A stretch of DNA of 64,000 nucleotides from Pelobacter seleniigenes DSM 18267 (GCF_000711225.1 NZ_JOMG01000005.1:372001-436000); one strand, 5' to 3'. Shown: positions 53,540 through 64,000, numbered from the stretch's first letter. Program-made: numbers and translations. Notes: generated by a model not told the origin, from the letters alone.

Positions 53540-55690
53540 TCACCCGATCGCGGCAAGTTCCAGTCGACCACCCCAACGTCTTTGCAGTTCCTGACTGACC
53601 GGTAAAGCGTCCGCAGTGGTAAGCATTTTGGTCTGCTCGATATAGTTAAAAGCTTCTTGGCGGGCTGCTTCAAGAATGCGAATATCCTTGACCAGATTGG
53701 CGACCCGGAATTCAGGCAGTCCGGCCTGGCGAGTGCCGAGGAAATCCCCGGGTCCGCGAATTTCCAGGTCGGCTTCGGCCACCAGGAAACCATCATTGGT
53801 ATCGACCATGACCTTGAGTCTGCGCGCCGCATCGGCACTATAATTTTCTGACGGGACCAGGAAGCAGAAACTCTGTTCAGCCCCCCGCCCTACCCGGCCG
53901 CGCAACTGGTGCAATTGCGACAACCCGAAACGATCGGCATGTTCGATGACCATGACCGTGGCGTTCGGGACATCGACACCAACCTCAATAACCGTAGTCG
54001 CCACCAACAGCTGCAGCTCGCCGCTGCGGAAGGCGTCCATCACTGCATCTTTTTCGGCGGTTTTCATGCGCCCGTGGAGCAGGCCGACCCGGTAGTCCGG
54101 AAAGATCTCTGTCGCCAGGGTCTCAGCTGCCACAGTCGCGGCCTGTAGATCACTTTTTTCCGATTCTTCAACCAGAGGATAAACGATATAAATCTGCCGC
54201 CCCTGTTCAAGTTGTTTGCGGAGCTGAGGGTATAACTGGCGGTGGCGATTCTGGCCGCAGAGACGGGTTGTCACCGGTTTTCGCCCCGGTGGAAGCTGGT
54301 CGATAACAGATACGGCAAGATCGCCGTAAAGGGTCATCGACAACGTGCGGGGAATCGGCGTCGCGGTCATGACCAGTATGTCGGGATTGGTTCCTTTATG
54401 TCTGAGAACACTGCGTTGCCTGACTCCGAAACGATGCTGTTCGTCAATAATACCAAGACCCAGTTTTTTAAATTCGACAGCATCCTGCAACACGGCATGG
54501 GTACCGACAATCAGGTCGACTTCTCCACGAGCAATCTGCTCCACCACGTCCCGCTTGGCTGCGGCGGTCATGCTCCCCTGCAGCAGACAGGTACTGAGTC
54601 CGAGCTGGTCGAGCCAGGTTTTAAAGGTCCTATAATGCTGCTCCGCAAGGATCTCGGTCGGCGCCACCACTGCTACCTGAGCTTCATTTTCAATAGCGAT
54701 CAGTGCAGACATCAGGGCAACCAGGGTCTTACCGCTGCCCACATCCCCCTGCAGCAGGCGATGCATCGGCTGGGGCGACATCATGTCGCGCTTGATCTCT
54801 CCAAGCACTCGACGCTGGGCGTCAGTCAATTTGAAGGGGAGTAATTTATTTAATGGAATCGTATATTTATGGGTAAATTTAAAGGCAATCCCTGCTTCCA
54901 GTTCAACCCCTGCCCGTTTCAATGCCAAACCAAGTTCCAGAAAAAAGAATTCGTCAAAAACCAGGGAATGACGCGGCCGATCCTGCCCTTTGGCCAGCCG
55001 TTCCAGGTTGGTATCATTACTTGGCCAATGAATCTGCTGTAGCGCTTCAGCCAGATCGAGGAGACGATATTTCCGCCGGATTGAAACAGGCAGAGGACTG
55101 GTGGCATAACCGGCATAATCGTTGATCAGCTGGAACCAGATTTTCCTGCTCTGTTTTTGGGAAAGCCCCTCGGTCAGAGGGTAGACGGGAAGAATCCTAC
55201 CGAAATTAAGCGGGTCGTTGCGCAGGAGCTGGTCAAGGTCGCCATCCGAATTGATCAGGTCGGCGTCGGGGTGATGGACCTCGCGGGTGGCGCCGAAGCG
55301 TTTCACCTCGCCGATGAAAACGGCTTTCTGCCCAACCGGGAAACGTTTTTCCAACCAAGGCTTTCGATAGCGGAACCATTTCAGAGACAATTTTCCGGAG
55401 TTGTCACCGACAATAACTTCGAAAATCCGTCGCCTGCTCCGTGCGGTAGTGATTTCACCGGAAGCAAGCACCGTTGCAACGAAAATCTCCTGACAGCCAT
55501 CGGTCAGCTGGCTGATTGTTTTGAGCTGACGACGGTCCTCGTAACGCAAAGGCAAATGATAAAGACCGTCTTCAACAGTTTCCAGACCGAGTTTTTGTAA
55601 TTTGGCGTAAACACGGGGCCCGACTCCTTGAACGGAGACCAGGCTTTTATCCAGTTCCGGCGGACGAATTCCGGGAGCCGAAGATGACAT
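53540..55690 (-). CDS. recG: ATP-dependent DNA helicase RecG
   Basis: The 716-residue protein has the RecG wedge (OB-fold) domain, including LPLRYEDRRQLKTISQLTDG, then the helicase core with Walker A LLQGDVGSGKTLVALM, the DEQH box GIIDEQHRFGVRQR and motif VI QLRGRVGRGAEQSFCF. It remodels stalled forks and Holliday junctions. The length is normal for the family. It lies five bases after the DUF1858 gene in the same direction, so they are probably co-transcribed. Its ribosome binding site is weak. Confidence 0.96.
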   Translation of the reverse strand: MSSSAPGIRPPELDKSLVSVQGVGPRVYAKLQKLGLETVEDGLYHLPLRYEDRRQLKTISQLTDGCQEIFVATVLASGEITTARSRRRIFEVIVGDNSGKLSLKWFRYRKPWLEKRFPVGQKAVFIGEVKRFGATREVHHPDADLINSDGDLDQLLRNDPLNFGRILPVYPLTEGLSQKQSRKIWFQLINDYAGYATSPLPVSIRRKYRLLDLAEALQQIHWPSNDTNLERLAKGQDRPRHSLVFDEFFFLELGLALKRAGVELEAGIAFKFTHKYTIPLNKLLPFKLTDAQRRVLGEIKRDMMSPQPMHRLLQGDVGSGKTLVALMSALIAIENEAQVAVVAPTEILAEQHYRTFKTWLDQLGLSTCLLQGSMTAAAKRDVVEQIARGEVDLIVGTHAVLQDAVEFKKLGLGIIDEQHRFGVRQRSVLRHKGTNPDILVMTATPIPRTLSMTLYGDLAVSVIDQLPPGRKPVTTRLCGQNRHRQLYPQLRKQLEQGRQIYIVYPLVEESEKSDLQAATVAAETLATEIFPDYRVGLLHGRMKTAEKDAVMDAFRSGELQLLVATTVIEVGVDVPNATVMVIEHADRFGLSQLHQLRGRVGRGAEQSFCFLVPSENYSADAARRLKVMVDTNDGFLVAEADLEIRGPGDFLGTRQAGLPEFRVANLVKDIRILEAARQEAFNYIEQTKMLTTADALPVSQELQRRWGGRLELAAIG

Positions 55691-55695
55691 CTTTG

Positions 55696-55902
55696 CTAGG
55701 AATCTTCAAGCAAAGCATTCAGATCAGCAAGAACATCGTCAAGATTGAGGCCATGAGCACGAATGCCCTGGGCCAAGGATTCGGTGGAGGCTCCAAGACA
55801 GCCGACGCAGCCGAGATTATACTTGTCGAAAACCTTGCCAACTTCAGGATTAAGCTGGATAACTTGCTGAAAGGTCATATCCTTGGTGATTTTTGGGGCC
55901 AT
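55696..55902 (-). CDS. DUF1858 domain protein (redox disulfide CxxC type)
   Basis: The 68-residue protein begins MAPKITKDMTFQQVIQLNPE and has the paired cysteines YNLGCVGCLGASTESLAQG, the pattern of the DUF1858 hybrid-cluster-protein-associated redox domain. Its function is not established; a disulfide or metal-binding role is likely. GGAGG lies seven bases before the ATG at 55902. It is placed between greA and recG in the same direction, after the greA terminator. Confidence 0.87.
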   Translation of the reverse strand: MAPKITKDMTFQQVIQLNPEVGKVFDKYNLGCVGCLGASTESLAQGIRAHGLNLDDVLADLNALLEDS

Positions 55903-55977
55903 AAACACCTCCGAAATACGGGAAAAGCACAGCTGCGAAACACCAGAATTGTCACAAAAGTTTGGCAAAATTGCAAG

Positions 55978-56013
55978 AAAAACGGGGCATTGTATGAACA
56001 AGACCCCGTTTTT
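55978..56013 (-). terminator. rho-independent terminator of greA
   Basis: AAAAACGGGG and CCCCGTTTTT form a perfect 10-bp stem with a 16-base loop. Read on the minus strand it ends in TTTTT. It may also work on the other strand. Confidence 0.75.
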
Positions 56014-56034
56014 CAAATATCCGATTTGTGATGA

Positions 56035-56511
56035 TCAGCTGTATTCGATATTGGTCACTTCATAAACTTTGACCCCGGACGGAACGGCGATGCGGACTTC
56101 TTCATCCACCGTGTGGCCGATCAAGGTCTTCCCCACCGGCGAATTGATAGATATTTTACCGATTTTGATATCCGCCTCATCTTCACCGACAATCTGATAA
56201 GTCACTTCTTTTTCTGTATCGATATCAAACAATGTGACCTTGGCACCGAAGACGATTTTGTCGCTTTTAATCGTTTTCGGATCAATGACCTGGGCCAGTG
56301 CGATTTTACTGTTGAGTTCCTGGATCCGCCCTTCAATGAAACCCTGCCGATCTTTGGCTGCATCGTATTCGGCATTTTCAGACAAGTCACCATGGCTGCG
56401 TGCTTCGGCGATATCCTGGACGACTTTCGGGCGTTCGACCCGAGTAAGGTGTTTGAGTTCATCCTGTAGCCGCTGATATCCTTCAGCAGTCATGGGAACC
56501 GATTTGCTCAT
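56035..56511 (-). CDS. greA: transcription elongation factor GreA
   Basis: The 158-residue protein has the N-terminal coiled coil with the catalytic acidic tip in ARSHGDLSENAEYDAAKDRQ and the C-terminal FKBP-like domain ending VPSGVKVYEVTNIEYS. It rescues backtracked RNA polymerase by stimulating transcript cleavage. The length is standard. A strong terminator (56526-56558) ends just before its AAGGAG site, so read-through from the pyr operon or a promoter inside carB must supply the transcript. Confidence 0.96.
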   Translation of the reverse strand: MSKSVPMTAEGYQRLQDELKHLTRVERPKVVQDIAEARSHGDLSENAEYDAAKDRQGFIEGRIQELNSKIALAQVIDPKTIKSDKIVFGAKVTLFDIDTEKEVTYQIVGEDEADIKIGKISINSPVGKTLIGHTVDEEVRIAVPSGVKVYEVTNIEYS

Positions 56512-56525
56512 ACCTCTCGCTCCTT

Positions 56526-56558
56526 AAAAAAACAGCGGGCGGGAAAACCCGCCCACTG
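56526..56558 (-). terminator. rho-independent terminator/attenuator between carB and greA
   Basis: On the minus strand CAGTGGGCGGG pairs with CCCGCCCGCTG around a TTTT loop, with one G-U pair, followed by seven T. The T-run abuts the greA ribosome binding site 14 bases before the ATG. It terminates the pyr operon and may attenuate greA. Confidence 0.85.
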
Positions 56559-56581
56559 GCTCGTTACGTTTTTAAGTTTAA

Positions 56582-59500
56582 TCAGGAGCGCTCATAATAC
56601 TCTTGCAGCGGTTTAACGTCAAGGTTTTCTCTCAACATCGCCAGGATACCGTCGGTCACCGCCTTGATTCCGGCCACCGTGGTAAAGTAAGCCACCTCCT
56701 GCATCAGTGCGGAACGGCGGATGGAATAGGAATCGGAGACCGATTGCGCACCCAGCGTTGTATTGAAGACCATGCAGATCTCCCGGCTTTTGATCGCGTC
56801 AACACAGTGGGGCCGCCCCTCTTTAACCTTATTGATCGGCTCGGCGGCAATCCCGTGTTCGTTGAGGAATGCGGCGGTGCCGCTGGTGGCAACCACACTG
56901 AACCCGACATTCACCAGTTTCCGGGTTGGCTCGACGATATGAGCCTTGTCCGCATCCTTGATACTGATAAAGATTTTCCCGCTGCGCGGCAACTTGACTC
57001 CAGCGCCGAGTTGGGCTTTGGCAAAAGCCTTGCCAAAATTGTAATCGATTCCCATGACCTCCCCGGTCGACTTCATCTCCGGGCCCAGCAAGGTATCGAC
57101 ACCCGGGAATTTGACAAACGGGAAAACCGCTTCTTTGACGGCGATATAAGGCGGGACGATGTCGCCGGTCACGCCCAACTCCGCCAAACTTTTGCCGGCC
57201 ATGACCTTGGCGGCGATCTGTGCCAGCGGGCGATTGGTCGCTTTGGAAACGAAGGGCACTGTCCGACTGGCGCGGGGATTGACTTCGAGCAGGTAAATGA
57301 TGCCCCCCTGGATGGCGTATTGAATATTCATCAAGCCAACCACCTGGAGCTCCAGAGCCAACTCAATGGTCTGCCGGCGGATTTCGGCAATGATCTCCGC
57401 AGGGAGGGAATAAGGCGGCAACGAGCAGGCCGAGTCGCCCGAGTGGATTCCGGCTTCCTCGATATGCTGCATGATCCCACCAATGACCACGTCTTTACCG
57501 TCAGCCAGGGCATCGACATCGACTTCAATGGCGTCCTGGAGGAACTTATCTACCAGTACCGGATGCTCGGGTGAGGCATCGACGGCATATTTCATATAAT
57601 CACGCAGCCGTTCGACATCATAAACGATCTCCATGGCCCGGCCTCCGAGAACGTAAGACGGGCGTACGACCACCGGATAACCGATCCGTTCGGCGATTTT
57701 TTCAGCCTCGTCATAGGCGCGGGCAATCCCGTTGTCCGGCTGGCGCAGGTTGAGCTTGTTCAGGAGTGCTTGAAAACGCTCGCGATCCTCGGCCCGGTCA
57801 ATGGCGTCCGGGGACGTACCGATAATGGGAACCCCGGCCTTCTCAAGGGCCACCGCAAGTTTCAGCGGGGTTTGCCCGCCGTATTGAACAATGACTCCGA
57901 CCGGTTTTTCCTTCTCGACGATCGCCAGCACATCCTCAAAGGTCAACGGTTCGAAATAAAGCCGATCCGAGGTGTCGTAATCGGTTGAAACCGTCTCCGG
58001 GTTACAGTTGACCATGATTGTTTCATAGCCCGATTCGGCCAGCGAGAAGGCGCCGTGGACGCAGCAGTAGTCGAATTCGATCCCCTGCCCGATCCGGTTC
58101 GGTCCGCCGCCCAGGATCATGATCTTATCCCGGTCGGTCGGTGCAGCCTCGCATTCACTTTCATAGGTTGAGTACAGATACGGGGTATAGGCCTCGAACT
58201 CGGCGCCGCAGGTATCAACGCGTTTGTAAACCGGCAGAATATTCAGCTGGTGGCGCAGGTTACGGACATCATCCTCGGTCACCTGCCACAGAGTCGCCAA
58301 ACGGCGATCCGCAAAGCCGTACTGCTTGGCCTGGCGCAACAGTTCGGCAAATGCATCGTCAGCGGCCGCAAACTGATCCTTGTGGGCCAGCAGCACAGTT
58401 TCCAGTTCGACGATCTGGGCGATGTTGGACAAGAACCAGGGATCGATGCCGCTGAGGCTGTAAATCCGTTCGATACTGAGACCGGCACGAAGTGCATCGG
58501 CCAGATACCACATCCGCTCCCAATTGGGCACCTGCAGCTTGTGGGTCAGATCGTCCTGCTCTTTATCGCTCAGCTCACGGGCATAATCGCCCGGGGTTTC
58601 AAAGATCCGACTTTCAAAACCGTAAGAACCGATTTCCAGGGAGCGCAGGGCTTTTTGCAAACTCTCCTTGAAGGTCCGACCGATGGCCATGGCCTCACCG
58701 ACCGATTTCATCTGAGTGGTCAAGGTCGCATCGGCTTGGGGGAATTTTTCGAAGGTGAACCTGGGGACTTTGGTGACCACATAATCAATGGTCGGTTCAA
58801 AGGAGGCCAGGGTTTCCCGGGTGATGTCATTGGAGATCTCGTCAAGACGGTAACCCACGGACAGCTTTGCGGCAATCTTGGCGATGGGAAAACCGGTTGC
58901 CTTGGAGGCCAGAGCCGACGACCGGGACACCCGTGGGTTCATTTCGATGACCACCAGGCGGCCGTCCTTGGGATTGACCCCGAACTGGATATTCGAGCCA
59001 CCGGTATCAACCCCGATTTCCCGAATGATCTTCAGTGAGGCGTCACGCAGGATCTGATATTCCTTATCTGTCAGGGTCTGGGCCGGGGCAACGGTAATGG
59101 AATCGCCGGTATGAACGCCCATGGCATCGAAATTCTCGATGGAACAGATAATGACGACATTATCCGCTGTATCGCGCATGACTTCCAGTTCATATTCTTT
59201 CCAACCGATAACCGACTCCTCAACCAGGATCTCATTGGTCGGGGATGCATCGATCCCGGCAATCGCCATCTGCTCATACTCTTCGCGGTTGTAAGCGATG
59301 CCACCGCCGGTGCCGCCGAGCGTAAAAGAGGGTCTGATAATCGCTGGAAAACCAATGGATTCAATAATTTCCATGGCTTCCCTGTGGCTATGGGCCAGCC
59401 CGGAGCGCGGCACTTCGACCCCAATCTTTTCCATCGCCTGCTTGAACAGGGTCCGATCTTCGGCTTTTTTGATCGGTTCGAGCTTGGCTCCGATCAGTTC

Positions 59501-59839
59501 GACCGAATATTGCTCGAGAACTCCTGCTTCGGCCACGGCCACGGCTGTATTCAGTGCGGTCTGCCCGCCCAGAGTCGGCAACAGCGCATCAGGGCGTTCC
59601 TTTTCAATAATTTTAGCCAGGACCTCCGGAGTCACCGGTTCGATATAGGTCCGGTCGGCGAAATCCGGGTCGGTCATAATGGTTGCCGGATTCGAATTAA
59701 GGAGAACGACCTCGTACCCCTCTTCTTTCAAGGCTTTACAGGCCTGGGTTCCGGAATAGTCGAATTCGCAGGCCTGGCCGATTACAATCGGACCGGCTCC
59801 GATAATCAGAATTTTCTTTATATCATCACGCTTAGGCAT
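56582..59839 (-). CDS. carB: carbamoyl-phosphate synthase large subunit
   Basis: The 1085-residue protein has the two homologous carboxyphosphate and carbamate ATP-grasp halves: [20 protein letters not shown] at the N-terminus and [20 protein letters not shown] at about residue 565. The C-terminal MGS-like allosteric domain ends [10 protein letters not shown]. With CarA it makes carbamoyl phosphate from glutamine, bicarbonate and two ATP for pyrimidine and arginine synthesis. The length is standard. AGAGG precedes the ATG. It follows carA by 30 bases as the last gene of the pyr operon. Confidence 0.97.
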   Translation of the reverse strand: MPKRDDIKKILIIGAGPIVIGQACEFDYSGTQACKALKEEGYEVVLLNSNPATIMTDPDFADRTYIEPVTPEVLAKIIEKERPDALLPTLGGQTALNTAVAVAEAGVLEQYSVELIGAKLEPIKKAEDRTLFKQAMEKIGVEVPRSGLAHSHREAMEIIESIGFPAIIRPSFTLGGTGGGIAYNREEYEQMAIAGIDASPTNEILVEESVIGWKEYELEVMRDTADNVVIICSIENFDAMGVHTGDSITVAPAQTLTDKEYQILRDASLKIIREIGVDTGGSNIQFGVNPKDGRLVVIEMNPRVSRSSALASKATGFPIAKIAAKLSVGYRLDEISNDITRETLASFEPTIDYVVTKVPRFTFEKFPQADATLTTQMKSVGEAMAIGRTFKESLQKALRSLEIGSYGFESRIFETPGDYARELSDKEQDDLTHKLQVPNWERMWYLADALRAGLSIERIYSLSGIDPWFLSNIAQIVELETVLLAHKDQFAAADDAFAELLRQAKQYGFADRRLATLWQVTEDDVRNLRHQLNILPVYKRVDTCGAEFEAYTPYLYSTYESECEAAPTDRDKIMILGGGPNRIGQGIEFDYCCVHGAFSLAESGYETIMVNCNPETVSTDYDTSDRLYFEPLTFEDVLAIVEKEKPVGVIVQYGGQTPLKLAVALEKAGVPIIGTSPDAIDRAEDRERFQALLNKLNLRQPDNGIARAYDEAEKIAERIGYPVVVRPSYVLGGRAMEIVYDVERLRDYMKYAVDASPEHPVLVDKFLQDAIEVDVDALADGKDVVIGGIMQHIEEAGIHSGDSACSLPPYSLPAEIIAEIRRQTIELALELQVVGLMNIQYAIQGGIIYLLEVNPRASRTVPFVSKATNRPLAQIAAKVMAGKSLAELGVTGDIVPPYIAVKEAVFPFVKFPGVDTLLGPEMKSTGEVMGIDYNFGKAFAKAQLGAGVKLPRSGKIFISIKDADKAHIVEPTRKLVNVGFSVVATSGTAAFLNEHGIAAEPINKVKEGRPHCVDAIKSREICMVFNTTLGAQSVSDSYSIRRSALMQEVAYFTTVAGIKAVTDGILAMLRENLDVKPLQEYYERS

Positions 59840-59869
59840 GGTTGTTCCTCTATTTTAAGCTATTGAATA

Positions 59870-61009
59870 TCAATTGAGTGCTTTGTTTTTATGATCTTTC
59901 ATCATGCTGATGAAACGGTCGAAAAGGTATTTTGCATCATGCGGTCCGGGCGAAGCTTCGGGGTGATACTGAACCGAAAAAGCCGGCATGGCCAGGTGCT
60001 GAATCCCTTCAACGGTATTATCGTTCAGGTTCATATGAGTGACCTTGACCTGACTGTTGTCGAGACTGTCCGCATCCACGGCAAAGCCGTGATTCTGGGA
60101 GGTGATTTCAACCTGCTGCCGTTGGTCATCGAGAACCGGCTGATTACCGCCCCGATGGCCGAATTTCAGCTTATAGGTCTTCCCGCCCAGAGCAATTGAC
60201 AACAACTGGTGACCGAGGCAGATACCGAAAATAGGAACCTTGCCGAGCAATTGACGGATATTCTCCTGGGCATAATGAAGAGGCTCGGGATCGCCCGGGC
60301 CATTGCTGAGGAAAACCCCATCCGGATTCAGCTTGAGAACCTCTTCCGGGGCGGTATCGGCCGGCACCACCGTCACATCGCAACCGGCCGAGGTCAGGTT
60401 ACGGAGGATATTGCGTTTGATGCCGTAATCGTAGGCGACCACCTTGAAGCTTTTGGGCTTAGCGGTACTGTCTCCATACCCCTGCCCCAGCTGCCAGACC
60501 TCTTCGCAGGCCTGATAGGGCTCGGCACAGGTCACTTCCCTGACCAGGTCGCGGCCGACGATGGAAGGCGCCTGGCGGGCTTTTTCCACCAGACTGGCCG
60601 GATCGGTGTCAATCGAGGACAAGATGCCGGTCTGCGCGCCAGCGGTGCGAATGTGTCGCACCAGCGCCCGGGTATCGATCCCTTCGATACCGACAATATT
60701 GTTTTCTTTCAAGTAATCATCCAGGCTCATTTGCGACCGGAAATTGCTGGGAAAGGGGCAGGATTCCTTGACCACGAACCCGGCGAGAAAAGGTTTGCGC
60801 GACTCGACATCCTCAGGATTGATGCCGTAATTCCCGATCTGCGGGTAAGTCATCGTGACGATTTCACCATGATAGGACGGATCAGTGAGAATTTCCTGGT
60901 AGCCGGTCATGCTGGTGTTGAACACCACTTCTCCGGTGACTTCCCCGACGGCGCCGAGTGCTTTACCAATAAAATACTTGCCGTCGGCAAGTGCAAGAAC
61001 TGCTTTCAT
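59870..61009 (-). CDS. carA: carbamoyl-phosphate synthase small subunit
   Basis: The 379-residue glutamine amidotransferase has the CarA N-terminal domain ([20 protein letters not shown]) and the class I glutaminase with the nucleophile in [18 protein letters not shown] and the His/Glu pair in [12 protein letters not shown]. It delivers ammonia to CarB. AGAGG precedes the ATG. It lies between pyrC and carB in the pyrimidine operon. Confidence 0.97.
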   Translation of the reverse strand: MKAVLALADGKYFIGKALGAVGEVTGEVVFNTSMTGYQEILTDPSYHGEIVTMTYPQIGNYGINPEDVESRKPFLAGFVVKESCPFPSNFRSQMSLDDYLKENNIVGIEGIDTRALVRHIRTAGAQTGILSSIDTDPASLVEKARQAPSIVGRDLVREVTCAEPYQACEEVWQLGQGYGDSTAKPKSFKVVAYDYGIKRNILRNLTSAGCDVTVVPADTAPEEVLKLNPDGVFLSNGPGDPEPLHYAQENIRQLLGKVPIFGICLGHQLLSIALGGKTYKLKFGHRGGNQPVLDDQRQQVEITSQNHGFAVDADSLDNSQVKVTHMNLNDNTVEGIQHLAMPAFSVQYHPEASPGPHDAKYLFDRFISMMKDHKNKALN

Positions 61010-61069
61010 TGCAACCTCTATAGAGAATTTACTTTAAGTCTTTCTAGATAACCAACTAACAACTAAAAT

Positions 61070-62341
61070 CTATCTTGAGAACACAACGCGTCCGGCCAGG
61101 ATCGTCTTCAAGGCCGCTCCACGTACGGACATCCCGCCGAAGGGGGTATTTCGACCCTTCGAATAAAACTTCTCCGGCGCAACTGTCCATTCCAGGTCGG
61201 GGTCAATAACGGTGATATCCGCAACAGCTCCGACACTCAGCGTACCCCGATTGATGCCGATGATTGATGCCGGCCGACAAGTCATTAACGCCACGGCCCG
61301 GGACAGATCAAGGACCCCGTCCCTGACCAACTGCAAGGTTAACGGCAGCAGAGTTTCCAGCCCGACTATACCATTGAGAGCCAGATTAAACTCAACATTC
61401 TTTTCATCGTAATGATGGGGAGCATGATCTGTGGCAATGGCATCAATGGTACCATCTGCCAACCCGGCTCTGACCGCAGCCAGATCAACGTTATTGCGTA
61501 GCGGCGGATTCATCTTGGTGTTGGTGTCGTAGCCGCGCACTGCCTCTTCGGTCAGCATAAAGTGATGCGGGGTGGCTTCGCAAGTGACGCGCACGCCCCG
61601 AGCTTTGGCCTGTCGAACCAGCTCGACACTCCCCTTGGTGGAGACATGGGCGACATGCAGGCGGCCACCGGTAAATTCGGCAAGCATGATATCCCGGGCG
61701 GTCGCGGCATCCTCCGCGACCCAGGGAATCCCCTTGAGTCCGAGTTCCGTTGCAACCGGCCCTTCGTTCATGCAGCCTTCTCCGACCAGGCTCTTGTCTT
61801 CGGCATGAGAAATAAGCGGCGCATCGAAGGTGTCCGCATATTCAAATGCCCGGCGCATCAATTCGCTACTAACCACCGGCTTGCCGTCATCGGAAAAAGC
61901 CACACAGCCGCCAGCTTTAAGTTCGCCCATTTCGGCCAGAACTTCACCCTGCATCCCATGACTGATACAACCGACCGGAAAGACGTTGGCGCTCCCCTCG
62001 GCCCGCGCCTTGTCGATAATATAGCGGGTGACGGCCAACGTGTCATTGACCGGCGCGGTGTTCGGCATACAGGCCAACGAGGTGACGCCCCCGGCGGCAG
62101 CAGCGCGGGTTCCGCTGATAATGTCTTCTTTATACTCAAGTCCCGGATCGCGCAGATGGGTATGAATATCGATAAGCCCCGGAACGACCAGTTTGCCGGA
62201 AGCATCGACAGACTCTGCATCGCCTGCAACGATGGTCTCAGCAACTTGTACGATGACGCCGTCCTCAACCAGGATATCCCGTACTGCGTCAAGACCGTTG
62301 GCCGGGTCGATAACCCGCCCTGCTTTAATAATCAGTTTCAT
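61070..62341 (-). CDS. pyrC: dihydroorotase
   Basis: The 423-residue class I dihydroorotase has the metal motif [16 protein letters not shown] near residue 60, the [10 protein letters not shown] and [11 protein letters not shown] histidines, and [12 protein letters not shown] with the catalytic aspartate. It cyclises carbamoyl aspartate to dihydroorotate. The start at 62341 ([20 protein letters not shown]) follows GAGAGG; the open frame extends upstream into pyrB but that part is not homologous. It follows pyrB by 19 bases. Confidence 0.96.
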   Translation of the reverse strand: MKLIIKAGRVIDPANGLDAVRDILVEDGVIVQVAETIVAGDAESVDASGKLVVPGLIDIHTHLRDPGLEYKEDIISGTRAAAAGGVTSLACMPNTAPVNDTLAVTRYIIDKARAEGSANVFPVGCISHGMQGEVLAEMGELKAGGCVAFSDDGKPVVSSELMRRAFEYADTFDAPLISHAEDKSLVGEGCMNEGPVATELGLKGIPWVAEDAATARDIMLAEFTGGRLHVAHVSTKGSVELVRQAKARGVRVTCEATPHHFMLTEEAVRGYDTNTKMNPPLRNNVDLAAVRAGLADGTIDAIATDHAPHHYDEKNVEFNLALNGIVGLETLLPLTLQLVRDGVLDLSRAVALMTCRPASIIGINRGTLSVGAVADITVIDPDLEWTVAPEKFYSKGRNTPFGGMSVRGAALKTILAGRVVFSR

Positions 62342-62360
62342 GATATGACCTCTCGCCTGA

Positions 62361-63296
62361 TCAATTTTCCTGAAGTTTATCGCCACCAGCGACCAGATAA
62401 AGCAGCGCCATCCGCACCGCAACCCCGTTTTCGACCTGATCCAGAATAACGTTCTGGGCTCCGTCGGCAACAGCAGAGGAAATCTCCACGCCCCTGTTCA
62501 TGGGTCCCGGGTGCATGACGATGGCATCAGGCTTGGCCAATTTAAGCCGCTGCTCGTTGAGACCAAAGAACCGGGAATACTCCCGCAACGACGGGATCAG
62601 TGTTTTGCCCTGGCGCTCCCGCTGGATGCGCAGCATCATGATCACATCGGCATCCTTGATCGCTTCTTCCAGGTTGTAAAAGACTTCGCAGCCGAGCTGT
62701 TCGATGCCGGGGGGAACCATGGTCCGCGGCCCGACGATCCGGACCTTGGCACCTAGTTTGGTCAGACAGTAAATGTTGGAGCGCACCACGCGACTGTGCG
62801 TGATATCCCCGGCGATGGTCACGGTCAGTCCGGCGCAACTGCCTTTATGTTGACGAATGGTAAAGGCGTCGAGCAGGGCTTGGCTGGGATGTTCATGGGT
62901 GCCGTCACCGGCATTGACCACCGAACAAGCGAGGCGCTGAGCAAGATAGTCGCAGGCCCCAGAAGCGCTGTGGCGCATGACGATGATATCGGGATGCATG
63001 GCTTCGATATTCTGTGCCGTGTCTTCCAGGGTCTCCCCTTTGACCACGGATGACGACGAAGCGCTGATATTAACGGTATCTGCGGAGAGGCGCTTACCGG
63101 CGATTTCAAAAGAAGTCCGGGTCCGGGTGCTGGCCTCAAAAAACAGATTGACGATAGTTTTGCCGCGTAGCGTCGGCACCTTTTTGATCTGCCGGGTATT
63201 GATTTCCTTGAAACTGTCGGCAGTTTCAAGAATGAACATGATATCGTCCGCGCTCAGATCTTTAATCCCGAGAATATGCTTTGGGTTGAATGACAT
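62361..63296 (-). CDS. pyrB: aspartate carbamoyltransferase catalytic subunit
   Basis: The 311-residue protein has the carbamoyl-phosphate-binding motif [19 protein letters not shown] at about residue 50 and the aspartate-binding [14 protein letters not shown] near the C-terminus. It makes carbamoyl aspartate. No pyrI regulatory gene is present; this operon instead has pyrR upstream. The start at 63296 has GGGAGG nine bases upstream. It follows pyrR by 16 bases. Confidence 0.96.
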   Translation of the reverse strand: MSFNPKHILGIKDLSADDIMFILETADSFKEINTRQIKKVPTLRGKTIVNLFFEASTRTRTSFEIAGKRLSADTVNISASSSSVVKGETLEDTAQNIEAMHPDIIVMRHSASGACDYLAQRLACSVVNAGDGTHEHPSQALLDAFTIRQHKGSCAGLTVTIAGDITHSRVVRSNIYCLTKLGAKVRIVGPRTMVPPGIEQLGCEVFYNLEEAIKDADVIMMLRIQRERQGKTLIPSLREYSRFFGLNEQRLKLAKPDAIVMHPGPMNRGVEISSAVADGAQNVILDQVENGVAVRMALLYLVAGGDKLQEN

Positions 63297-63312
63297 TGAC
63301 CTACCTCCCGAG

Positions 63313-63849
63313 TTAACGTCTGAGCAGATGCACCGCTTGCGGCACATTCTGCTCATCAAAATCGACTTCAATCTGTTCGTTCCGAGCCGTCGGCAGATTG
63401 CGACCGATATAATCGGGGCGAATCGGCAGCTCTCGGTGGCCCCGGTCGACCAGAATCGCCAGTTGAATACTTTGCGGGCGCCCCAGGTCCATCACCGCGT
63501 CCATTGCCGCACGGATGGTTCGGCCGGTAAACAGAACATCGTCCACCAGAATCACCTTGCGGTTATCCAGGGAAAAACGGATGTCCGTCTGACCGACCGC
63601 CAGGTTGTTGCGGGAAGAGATGTCGTCGCGATACATGGTGACATCGATCAGCCCCAACGGGATCTCACTGCTCTCAATTTCCGCCAGCTTCTCCTGCAGG
63701 ACGACCGCAAGATGGGCTCCACCGGTTCTGATGCCGATCAGGACAAGATCCTCAACACCTTTGTTTTTCTCAAGGATTTCATGGGCAATCCGGGTGACCG
63801 CCCGGCTGATTCCCTGAGAGTCCAGAATTTCTATTGTTTCTGCAGCCAC
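63313..63849 (-). CDS. pyrR: bifunctional pyr operon attenuator / uracil phosphoribosyltransferase PyrR
   Basis: The 178-residue protein has the PRPP-binding motif [20 protein letters not shown] and the PyrR-typical [14 protein letters not shown] and [20 protein letters not shown]. In the presence of UMP, PyrR binds the leader RNA and favours termination. The start is the GTG at 63849 with GGGAGG five bases upstream. It is the first gene of the pyrR-pyrB-pyrC-carA-carB operon, directly after the attenuator hairpin. Confidence 0.95.
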   Translation of the reverse strand: MAAETIEILDSQGISRAVTRIAHEILEKNKGVEDLVLIGIRTGGAHLAVVLQEKLAEIESSEIPLGLIDVTMYRDDISSRNNLAVGQTDIRFSLDNRKVILVDDVLFTGRTIRAAMDAVMDLGRPQSIQLAILVDRGHRELPIRPDYIGRNLPTARNEQIEVDFDEQNVPQAVHLLRR

Positions 63850-63878
63850 AACAACCTCCCTGGGTGAAAAGTAGACAC

Positions 63879-63910
63879 AAAAAAACACCTGTACACGGGT
63901 GTACAGGTGT
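63879..63910 (-). terminator. attenuator terminator in the pyr leader
   Basis: ACACCTGTACAC and GTGTACAGGTGT form a perfect 12-bp stem closing on two bases; read on the minus strand a seven-T run follows. It lies about 30 bases before the pyrR start, the position of PyrR-controlled attenuators. Confidence 0.85.
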
Positions 63911-63940
63911 CTCGGTTATATTTAAAGATGAGGTTTAACA

Positions 63941-63971
63941 CGTTCAAGCTCCCTTGCTGACCTCTCGGATC
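63941..63971 (-). promoter_or_regulatory. probable PyrR-binding element (anti-antiterminator) in the pyr leader
   Basis: On the minus strand the leader contains GATCCGAGAGGTCAGCAAGG, close to the conserved UCCxGxGAGGyU loop bound by PyrR, though one base shorter. It lies upstream of the terminator hairpin, as expected. Confidence 0.55.
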
Positions 63972-64000
63972 AGATTAAAGGGTAAATGTAAATTTTGTTG

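Noticed and set aside
56603-57574. 323-residue protein on the plus strand inside carB
   Set aside because: It is the antisense frame of the conserved carB C-terminal half and has no ribosome binding site.

Overview
The window looks like chromosomal DNA of a Desulfuromonadales-type anaerobe (Pelobacter/Desulfuromonas/Geopsychrobacter-like). I infer this from the indolepyruvate:ferredoxin oxidoreductase genes joined to two phenylacetate-CoA ligases and an ACT protein, the large PAS-rich hybrid kinases, and the pyrR-pyrB-pyrC-carA-carB / greA / DUF1858 / recG layout. No 16S gene or other decisive marker is present, so the assignment is by gene content only.

Region 1 (1-19.2 kb, core). A glycogen/alpha-glucan phosphorylase runs off the left edge. 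It is followed by a PAS-GAF hybrid histidine kinase, two tandem XRE-cupin regulators, an HU-like protein with a strong promoter and terminator, a gamma-carbonic-anhydrase-like protein, a stand-alone cNMP-binding protein, a structured untranslated stretch ending in a terminator, and a Na/Pi cotransporter plus Ppx/GppA pair. Next comes an arylpyruvate-to-aryl-CoA operon (iorA-iorB-paaK-ACT-paaK), a tRNA-Pro(GGG) with its own promoter and terminator, and a second very large PAS hybrid kinase.

Region 2 (about 19.6-51.3 kb, mobile). I interpret this as one Tn7-like transposon of about 31.6 kb. It is bounded by a 31-bp imperfect terminal inverted repeat (26 of 31 matches; 19616-19646 and 51226-51256). 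Its transposition genes lie at the right end (tnsA-tnsB-tnsC-tniQ, 46.3-51.2 kb), with a divergent serine resolvase. The cargo, left to right, is: two HEPN-motif genes separated by an integron-like attC site; a decayed IS1182-type transposase split by an IS66 element (perfect 8-bp target duplication) that is itself split by an IS200; several hypothetical and zinc-finger genes; a ccdAB toxin-antitoxin pair; antitoxin-like genes and fragments; a complete type I restriction-modification system with extra genes between hsdR and hsdM; and a three-gene module of metallo-beta-lactamase, fused E2-E1-JAB ubiquitin-like conjugation protein and patatin phospholipase. This last module resembles type II CBASS machinery without a recognisable cyclic nucleotide synthase and is the best candidate for an under-described defence system. 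A solo copy of the right transposon end and its flank lies at 19072-19136, and a C-terminal fragment of the gene at 19211-19615 lies beyond the right end. The locus has therefore been used or rearranged more than once.

Region 3 (51.4-64 kb, core, minus strand). An NAD-dependent epimerase/reductase and a quinone oxidoreductase are followed by recG, a DUF1858 protein, greA, carB, carA, pyrC, pyrB and pyrR. The pyrimidine operon reads right to left from a leader with a likely PyrR-binding element and a perfect terminator hairpin. A terminator sits directly against the greA ribosome binding site.
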